Part shown: positions 57,313 through 64,000 of the stretch, in pieces
How the letters are laid out: every line of letters begins with the position of its first letter
Position numbering within the stretch: position 1 is the stretch's first letter
From: Candidatus Accumulibacter propinquus
Lineage (GTDB): Bacteria > Pseudomonadota > Gammaproteobacteria > Burkholderiales > Rhodocyclaceae
Assembly (NCBI GenBank): GCA_016714935.1
Contig: JADKBU010000014.1
Location: 1 to 64,000 of the forward strand
Direction of reading: 5' to 3'
DNA: 64,000 nucleotides
Translations under genes and position numbers: made by a program
Notes under the pieces: model-generated
What the model was told of the DNA's origin: nothing
Seen by the model: only the letters and a program-made list of their open reading frames with translations
Databases searched by the model: none

Positions 57313-57346
57313 CACCCTTGGAAGACGAAATTTCGGGGGAAGCTCA
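57313..57346. repeat. IS terminal inverted repeat, right (orfA side)
   Basis: The reverse complement reads TGAGCTTCCCCCGA, then AATTTCGTCTTCC and AAGGGTG, matching the left end apart from five substitutions and one base of length. Confidence 0.75.
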
Positions 57347-57365
57347 GTGTCGTTCTAGCTGCCTT

Positions 57366-59042
57366 TCAGGCTTTTTGCAGGGCCTCGTCCCGCAATTCCC
57401 GGCGCAGAATCTTGCCGACGTTGGTCTTCGGCAGTTCGGCCCGGAATTCAACCTGACCGGGTACCTTGTAGCCTGTCAAATGCTCGCGACAATGGGCAAT
57501 CAGCGCCTCGGCGGTCAGTGCGGGGTCTTTCTTGACGACGAAAATCTTGACCGCCTCACCCGATTTGTCATGCGGCACGCCAACGGCAGCCACTTCCAGG
57601 ACCCCTGGATGCTGCGCCACGACATCCTCGACCTCGTTGGGGTACACATTGAAACCCGAAACGAGGATCATGTCCTTTTTGCGGTCGACGATGCGAACGA
57701 AGCCTGTCTCGTCCATCACCGCGATGTCGCCGGTCAGCAGAAAACCGTCAGGCATGATGACCTTGGCGGTCTCTTCAGGACGATTGTAATAACCCTTCAT
57801 CACCTGCGGACCCCGTATGCAGAGTTCGCCACGTTCACCGAGGGGAACATCGACCCCGGCATCGTTGCGAATCGCCACTTCGGTAGACGAAATCGGCAAG
57901 CCGATCGCGCCGGTATAGGCAGGAATGTCGAGCGGATTGATGGTCGCGGCCGGCGACGTTTCGGTCAGACCATAGGCCTCGATCAGGGGCTTACCGGTCA
58001 CCTGCTTCCACTTTTCGGCGACTGCCCTCTGTACCGCCATGCCGCCGCCGAGAGTGACTTTCAGCTTGCTGAAATCGAGGGCGCAGAAGGCGTCATTGTT
58101 GAGCAGGGCATTGAACAGGGTGTTGACTCCGGTGATCACCGTAAACGGATGCTTGCCCATCTCCGCGACAAAGCCCGGAATATCGCGCGGATTGGTGATC
58201 AACAGATTGCTGGCGCCGATCTTGAAAAAGGTGAAACAGTTCGCCGTCAGCGCGAAGATATGATACAGAGGTAGCGCGGTGACCACGAGGTGTTGCTCGG
58301 TCCCGAGCGCAGGCTTGATCCACGCGTGCGCCTGTGCCAGGTTTGACAGAATGTTGCGATGAATCAGCATGGCTCCCTTCGACAGGCCTGTCGTACCCCC
58401 GGTGTACTGCAGAAACGCAAGGTCGTCCTGAGTGACGGTAACCGCCTTCAGTTCACCCGCCCCCCCCTTGGCGATGGCGGTGCGGAAATTGACTGCACGC
58501 GGCAGGCTCCACGCCGGGATCATTTTCTTGACATACTTGACCACGAAGTTGACAACCGCGCCTTTGGGAAAACCGAGCATGTCGCCAAGACGGGCAATCA
58601 CAATATGCTTGACCGGTGTCCTGTCCAGAACCTGCTCCAGTGTCACCGCGAAGTTTTCGAGGATCACGATCACTTCCGCACCTGCATCCTTGAGCTGATG
58701 CTCCAGTTCACGCGGCGTATACAGCGGATTGACGTTCACCACCACGTAACCCGCACGCAAGGCGCCAAAAATGGAAATCGGATACTGCAGGACGTTGGGC
58801 ATCATCACTGCCACACGTGAGCCCTGGGGCAGCTTCAGGACCGATTGCAGGTAGGCAGCAAAATCCCTTGACAGCTTGTCGAGTTCGCCATAGGTGATCT
58901 CGACGCCCATGTTGATGTAAGCGACGCGGTCGCGGTACTGTGCCACGCTCTTTTCGAAGAGTTCGCCAAGCGACTGAAACTCGCTCAAGTCAATCTCGGC
59001 CGGCACACCTTTCTGATAGCTCTTTAGCCAAATCTTCTCCAC
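57366..59042 (-). CDS. fadD: Long-chain fatty acid-CoA ligase
   Basis: This 558-residue acyl-CoA synthetase has P-loop QYTGGTTGLSKGAML, YGLTETSPA, LLTGDIAVMDETGFVRIVDRKKDMILVSGFNVYPNEVE (the FACS motif) and catalytic lysine in PKTNVGKILRRELR. It activates long-chain fatty acids for beta-oxidation. GGAGGAGAACAG stands directly before a GTG at 59042, so that start was preferred over the ATG at 59075 upstream. The IS element lies 20 bp after the stop, so any read-through terminator may have been displaced. Confidence 0.95.
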   Translation of the reverse strand: MEKIWLKSYQKGVPAEIDLSEFQSLGELFEKSVAQYRDRVAYINMGVEITYGELDKLSRDFAAYLQSVLKLPQGSRVAVMMPNVLQYPISIFGALRAGYVVVNVNPLYTPRELEHQLKDAGAEVIVILENFAVTLEQVLDRTPVKHIVIARLGDMLGFPKGAVVNFVVKYVKKMIPAWSLPRAVNFRTAIAKGGAGELKAVTVTQDDLAFLQYTGGTTGLSKGAMLIHRNILSNLAQAHAWIKPALGTEQHLVVTALPLYHIFALTANCFTFFKIGASNLLITNPRDIPGFVAEMGKHPFTVITGVNTLFNALLNNDAFCALDFSKLKVTLGGGMAVQRAVAEKWKQVTGKPLIEAYGLTETSPAATINPLDIPAYTGAIGLPISSTEVAIRNDAGVDVPLGERGELCIRGPQVMKGYYNRPEETAKVIMPDGFLLTGDIAVMDETGFVRIVDRKKDMILVSGFNVYPNEVEDVVAQHPGVLEVAAVGVPHDKSGEAVKIFVVKKDPALTAEALIAHCREHLTGYKVPGQVEFRAELPKTNVGKILRRELRDEALQKA

Positions 59043-59351
59043 CTGTTCTCCTCCGGGGTTACTTGGTCTCTCCATGGATCGTATCGATCGATGTCTTCGT
59101 CAGCGCTGCCTACTGGCCATCCGCCCACGCGCGGGCTGCCGCTTGCGAAACGCTACGGGGTTCATTCTAATGGATTTTTTACTCTGACGGGCCCCTTGAA
59201 CGTGATTCCAGGGGTACTCGCAGCACCTGTGGCGACAAGTGGCGCGGACGAACAAGGCTCATGCACCCGGATTCGACACGGAAGCTGGCACCGCTAACGG
59301 CAGCACTTTGGCCGGAGGACCGGCCACCAGCGCCGCTGCCGACACCAGGAA

Positions 59352-59675
59352 TCAGCGCTGCAGGTACTTGAGCTTGCCCGGCTTGTTATTCCACTCGTCG
59401 GCGTCGGCCAGGGGTTCCGTGCGCTCGACGATGACCGGCCAGGTACTGGCCAATTCGGCATTGAGCGCGATGAACTGACGCTGCGCCTCGGGCACATCGT
59501 CTTCGGCAAAAATGGCTTCTGCCGGACATTCCGGAACGCACAAGGTGCAATCGATGCACTCCTCCGGGTCGATCACCAGGAAGTTCGGACCCTCATGGAA
59601 ACAGTCGACGGGACAAACATCAACGCAGTCCGTGAATTTGCATTTGATACAGTTTTCAGTAACAACGTAAGTCAT
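59352..59675 (-). CDS. fdxA: 7Fe ferredoxin FdxA
   Basis: This 107-residue ferredoxin begins MTYVVTENCIKCKFTDCVDVCPVDCF, with a second cluster motif CIDCTLCVPECPAEAI. The first motif (C-x2-C-x4-C-x3-C pattern, one Cys extra) and second (C-x2-C-x2-C-x3-C) give one [3Fe-4S] and one [4Fe-4S] cluster, as in Azotobacter-type ferredoxin I. It is a cytoplasmic electron carrier. It diverges from trxA. Confidence 0.95.
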   Translation of the reverse strand: MTYVVTENCIKCKFTDCVDVCPVDCFHEGPNFLVIDPEECIDCTLCVPECPAEAIFAEDDVPEAQRQFIALNAELASTWPVIVERTEPLADADEWNNKPGKLKYLQR

Positions 59676-59859
59676 CGTCGCGCTTCTACAGATTCAGACG
59701 GCAAAGACTATAACGTATTTGGCGCTGAGGAGACAGACCTACGCCTTCCCTTGGGAGGATTTTTTCGCTAGCATTGCGGGGCTGGTTACGAGCGCGGCTA
59801 GTTCCGCTCAATCCCAACGCCCGCTACGCATCCCATCCCAGATCCCGCAAGAGGTTTTA

Positions 59860-60186
59860 ATGAGCGAACACATCCACCACGTTACGGACAACAGCTTCGG
59901 CACCGAGGTACTTCAATCGGAGGAACCTGTTCTCGTTGATTACTGGGCCGAATGGTGCGGTCCGTGCAAGATGATTGCGCCACTCCTGGACGATGTCGCC
60001 AACGACTATGCGGGTCGCCTCAAAGTAGTCAAGCTGAACATCGACGACAATCAAAGGACACCTGCCAATTATGGCATCCGTGGCATCCCGACGCTGATGC
60101 TGTTCAAGAACGGCAACGTTGAAGCAACGAAGGTCGGCGCCCTTTCGAGATCGCAACTGATCACCTTCATTGACAGCAACCTCTAA
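59860..60186 (+). CDS. trxA: Thioredoxin
   Basis: This 108-residue thioredoxin has the redox site WAEWCGPCKMI and conserved FRG-like, GIRGIPTLMLFKNG and cis-Pro segments. It starts MSEHIHHVTDNSFGTEVL at ATG 59860, preceded by AGAGG. It reduces protein disulfides in the cytoplasm with NADPH-thioredoxin reductase. The trxA-rho order seen here is common in proteobacteria. Confidence 0.97.
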   Translation: MSEHIHHVTDNSFGTEVLQSEEPVLVDYWAEWCGPCKMIAPLLDDVANDYAGRLKVVKLNIDDNQRTPANYGIRGIPTLMLFKNGNVEATKVGALSRSQLITFIDSNL

Positions 60187-60381
60187 AGTCGATACCCTCA
60201 TTGTCTGGAGGTTCGCTGGGTGCAACACCTGACCCACAGCAACTGACGAGCCCGCACAGAACCTTCAGGCGTCCTCCCCCTTTAGCATTACCCTGCCGGC
60301 CCCACGGCACTTCGCTTGGCACGCGTTGCATTTGCGACGACGCGCGGCGCGTTTGCTTCTTCCCCTCTTCGTCTTCAGCAC

Positions 60382-61638
<1,257 letters not shown>

Positions 61639-61837
61639 ACACTTTCCGCAAGCAACGCGGTTGTCGGACCGCCGACCCCGTACGGCGGTTCCGGGATGTG
61701 CCAGAATGCGAAGCTTCTGACATCGGAATTGCAGAGCAGCCGGAAATCGTCGATAATGATTGTTTTTATTGCCTAGTGTGTCGGTCCTTGCCTCCTTGGG
61801 CTCGACCGACTGGTCCAACATACAGGAATAGCACCAG

Positions 61838-62053
61838 ATGAAAGCCAACATCCATCCTGCATACAACGAAATCGCGGTGACCTGCTCCTGCGGCAACACC
61901 TTCACGACCCGATCGACGATGAAGAAGGCGCTGCATGTCGAGGTGTGCGCGGCCTGCCATCCGTTCTACACCGGCAAACAGAAGATCATTGATACGGCTG
62001 GCCGCGTCGAGAAGTTCAATCAGAAGTACGGTGCGATGCGCAAGCCGGCCTAG
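61838..62053 (+). CDS. rpmE: 50S ribosomal protein L31
   Basis: This 71-residue L31 has the zinc-type Cys pattern (CSCGN and CAACHPFYTG), so it is the C+ form used when zinc is plentiful. It begins MKANIHPAYNEIAVTC. A strong terminator follows. Confidence 0.97.
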   Translation: MKANIHPAYNEIAVTCSCGNTFTTRSTMKKALHVEVCAACHPFYTGKQKIIDTAGRVEKFNQKYGAMRKPA

Positions 62054-62074
62054 GCCAGAATCGATTCGTCGAGA

Positions 62075-62101
62075 AAAAAGGCAGCTCACGGCTGCCTTTT
62101 T
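62075..62101 (+). terminator. Intrinsic terminator after rpmE
   Basis: GGCAGC pairs with GCTGCC around a 5-base loop, flanked by A5 and T5, 22 bp after the rpmE stop. Confidence 0.92.
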
Positions 62102-62138
62102 CATTTCCGTCGACGAGCCAGTTCAGCAGCAAGTTCAA

Positions 62139-63803
62139 GTGCCCTTTCAAGCAGAACGTCCCCGCCACAGGGGGATTCCACTGCCGCCCAGCGGCTGGAC
62201 CCTGGCGGTTCTGCTCGTCCTTTATATTTTCACCGGCCTGATCGGCCACGATCCGTGGAAGAACGACGACGCAGTCACCATCGGCGTGGTCCATGATCTG
62301 GTCTCCAACGGCAACTGGCTGACACCCAGCCTGGCAGGTCACCCCTACCCCGACGCCCCCCTCTACTACTGGGTGGCGGCGGCCAGCGCTCACCTGTTGT
62401 CCTGGCTCTTGCCCCTGCATGAGGCAGCACGTCTGGCCAGCGGTGTATTCACACTCCTCGCCCTAGGCTGCACGCTCCTTGCCGCGCGCGAGTTGCATGA
62501 CCGCGAACAGGCTCCGGCGGCACCGCTGCTTCTGGCCGGCAGCATTGGTTTCCTGTTCCATGCGCACGAGGCGCAGCCGATGTTGGCAACCCTGACGGCA
62601 CACACGGCCGCCTACTGGGGGCTGACACAGATCGACAGGCGCCCCCTGCGAGGCGCTTGCTGGTTCGGGTCGGCACTGGGACTGGGTTTCCTTGCCAACG
62701 GCCTGGCGCCGATGCTGCCGCTGCTGCCGGTGGCAGCCTTCGTGGTCTGGCGATCACAGCACCGCCAGCGCTCGGCACTGCTGCTGCTGGGTTCGCTGCT
62801 GCTGAGTTGCATGCTTGCCGGAGCATGGCTGGCGGCATTGTTCGCGACCTCACCCGATTACCTCGCGGCATTCTGGCAGGGCGAGTTGACCCAACTCAGC
62901 GGCAGCGTGCAACCACTGCTCAGCCTGCAACGCCTGTTGCTGATGTTGCCCTGGTACGCCTGGCCAGCCCTGCCCCTCGCCGGCTGGACACTATGGGCGA
63001 AACGCCGCCAGTTGGCGACGACCCCTCTGGCTTTGCCGATGTTCGCTTTCCTGGTGGCGCTACTGGTGGTCAGTGTCTGGTTGGGAGCACGCAGTGCCCC
63101 GGCGCTGCTGTTGCTGCCACCGCTGGTGCTGCTCGCCGTTCCGGGCGTCACCTCACTTCGGCGCGGTGCCGCAAACGCATTTGACTGGTTCGGCATGATC
63201 ACCTTCAGTTTCTTTGCCGCGCTCACCTGGATTGCCTGGTGCGCAATGGTATTTGGCTGGCCGGCAAGGCTCGCCAAGCAGGCTGTCCGCCTGGCGCCAG
63301 GTTTCGTTGGTCACTTCAATGTATTCGCTGCCGGCCTTGCCCTGCTGGCGACGCTGGTCTGGTGCTGGATGATTGTCACCAGTCCCCGCTCACCGATGCG
63401 CGGTATCATGCACTGGATGAGCGGCCTGACGCTGCTGTGGCTCCTGATTGCGACGCTGTGGATGCCGTGGATCGACTACGGAAAGACCTATCGTCAGGTA
63501 TCGGGCTCCCTGTCCAGGGCACTTCCCGAAAGACGCGAATGCATCGCCAGTGCCAACCTCGCCGATTCTCTTCTCGCCTCTCTGGACTATTTCGACGATA
63601 TCCGCACGTTGCCGGCAAAATCGATTGCCGGCAAGAGGTGTGACTTGCTGCTGGTGCATGGCTCGGTCAAAGACGGCAACATCTCGGTGGCTGGCGGCTG
63701 GCGCCAAATCTGGGAGGGTGGTCGTCCAGCCGAGCGCCGTGATGCCGAAAAACTACACCTTTACAGGCGGGAGGAGGGAAAAAAAGGGCCGCCGGGCAAG
63801 TGA
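62139..63803 (+). CDS. GT39/ArnT-like membrane glycosyltransferase
   Basis: This protein of about 554 residues has ten or more hydrophobic helices. The first periplasmic loop has HDPWKNDDAVTIGVVHDLV and HPYPDAPLYYWVAA, the D-D pattern of the PMT/ArnT (GT39/83) family, which uses polyprenyl-linked sugars at the outer face of the inner membrane. A soluble C-terminal tail follows (ALPERRECIASANLADSLLASLDYF). No ATG lies between the rpmE terminator and the first helix; GTG 62139 is a guess. The acceptor is unknown (lipid A or protein are possible). Confidence 0.75.
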   Translation: MPFQAERPRHRGIPLPPSGWTLAVLLVLYIFTGLIGHDPWKNDDAVTIGVVHDLVSNGNWLTPSLAGHPYPDAPLYYWVAAASAHLLSWLLPLHEAARLASGVFTLLALGCTLLAARELHDREQAPAAPLLLAGSIGFLFHAHEAQPMLATLTAHTAAYWGLTQIDRRPLRGACWFGSALGLGFLANGLAPMLPLLPVAAFVVWRSQHRQRSALLLLGSLLLSCMLAGAWLAALFATSPDYLAAFWQGELTQLSGSVQPLLSLQRLLLMLPWYAWPALPLAGWTLWAKRRQLATTPLALPMFAFLVALLVVSVWLGARSAPALLLLPPLVLLAVPGVTSLRRGAANAFDWFGMITFSFFAALTWIAWCAMVFGWPARLAKQAVRLAPGFVGHFNVFAAGLALLATLVWCWMIVTSPRSPMRGIMHWMSGLTLLWLLIATLWMPWIDYGKTYRQVSGSLSRALPERRECIASANLADSLLASLDYFDDIRTLPAKSIAGKRCDLLLVHGSVKDGNISVAGGWRQIWEGGRPAERRDAEKLHLYRREEGKKGPPGK

Positions 63804-63837
63804 CGTACACGCAACGCAAGTCGCCGCTGTCACCGCC

Positions 63838-64000
63838 TCAAAGCCTGAGGAAGTGCTCGCGGTAGTATTTCAATTCTGCAATCGATTCGCGAATATCCGC
63901 CAGAGCCGTGTGGTCGGACTTCTTGACAAAGCCTTTTGCCACCTCTGGTCGCCAGCGGCGGCAGAGTTCCTTCAAGGTACTGACGTCAAGGTTTCGATAG
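63838..64000 (-). CDS. orn: Oligoribonuclease, C-terminal part
   Basis: The minus strand reads YRNLDVSTLKELCRRW, then FVKKSDHTALADIRESIAELKYYREHFLRL and a stop at 63838. This is the C-terminal end of Orn, which degrades 2-5 nt RNA and pGpG. DHTALADIRES carries the final His/Asp of the DEDDh site. The N-terminal two thirds lie beyond the right edge. Confidence 0.93.
   Translation of the reverse strand, partial: YRNLDVSTLKELCRRWRPEVAKGFVKKSDHTALADIRESIAELKYYREHFLRL

Larger units (their letters stand above)
56066..57346 (-). mobile_element. IS3-family insertion sequence, probably inactive
   Basis: The element is 1281 bp, with terminal inverted repeats starting TGAG and two overlapping genes (orfA, orfB) in the IS3 layout. 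It sits between the start of the large hybrid kinase gene and the stop of fadD, 20 bp from the latter. No 3- or 4-bp target duplication was seen at the ends chosen (AAG left, GTG right), so the copy may be old, rearranged, or its edges slightly misplaced. orfB is frameshifted. Confidence 0.85.

Overview
The window reads as chromosome of a high-GC betaproteobacterium, most likely Rhodocyclales and perhaps a Candidatus Accumulibacter relative. The pointers are the pyrG-kdsA-eno-ftsB gene order, PEP-CTERM exported proteins with sigma-54 type promoters, a cytochrome cd1 nitrite reductase locus, fatty-acid cis/trans isomerase and several PAS-rich hybrid kinases. The lineage is inferred from gene content and was not tested by a search.

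Layout. 0-3 kb (minus): a flavoprotein cut by the left edge, then mtnA overlapping a FucA-type class II aldolase (MTA salvage). 3-16.3 kb: DUF3617 protein, acyl-CoA ligase, secreted beta-propeller protein, cis/trans isomerase, cupin, a large winged-helix/TM/AsmA-like fusion, aromatic aminotransferase, uvrB. 16.3-20 kb: denitrification locus nirS-nirM-nirC (minus) diverging from a nirE/cobA methyltransferase, with a perfect FNR/DNR-type palindrome between them. 19.9-26.4 kb: menA, tRNA-Leu(CAA), queA and a SNF2 helicase in two pieces. 26.5-32 kb: an accessory stretch with two PEP-CTERM genes, each behind a -24/-12 promoter, flanking a zinc-ribbon PD-(D/E)XK nuclease candidate, then a YidB-like protein and an exported hydrolase. 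32-46 kb: mutS, metallophosphatase, LivK-type binding protein, a bcp-slyD-feoB operon with 4-bp overlaps, a SIMPL protein and the conserved ftsB/eno/kdsA/pyrG block. 46-56 kb: ankyrin lipoprotein and a three-gene signalling operon (1659-aa six-PAS hybrid kinase, response regulator, HDOD hybrid kinase). 56-57.3 kb: an IS3-family element. 57.3-64 kb: fadD, fdxA, trxA, rho, rpmE, a GT39-like membrane protein and the 3' part of orn.

A recurring oddity: four genes are broken by what looks like a single-base indel each (the aldolase, nirS, the SNF2 helicase and the IS transposase orfB). In each, the span from start to stop differs from a multiple of three by exactly one base, and both sides of the break keep good family similarity. 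This could be consensus error in the assembly or real gene decay. Reads over the four junctions would decide, and the nirS case bears directly on whether this strain can reduce nitrite.

Best candidates for something new are the zinc-ribbon nuclease between the two PEP-CTERM genes, the winged-helix/AsmA fusion, and the mtnA-aldolase pair, which resembles the DHAP shunt more than the classical MTA cycle. No CRISPR array, prophage or rRNA operon was seen.
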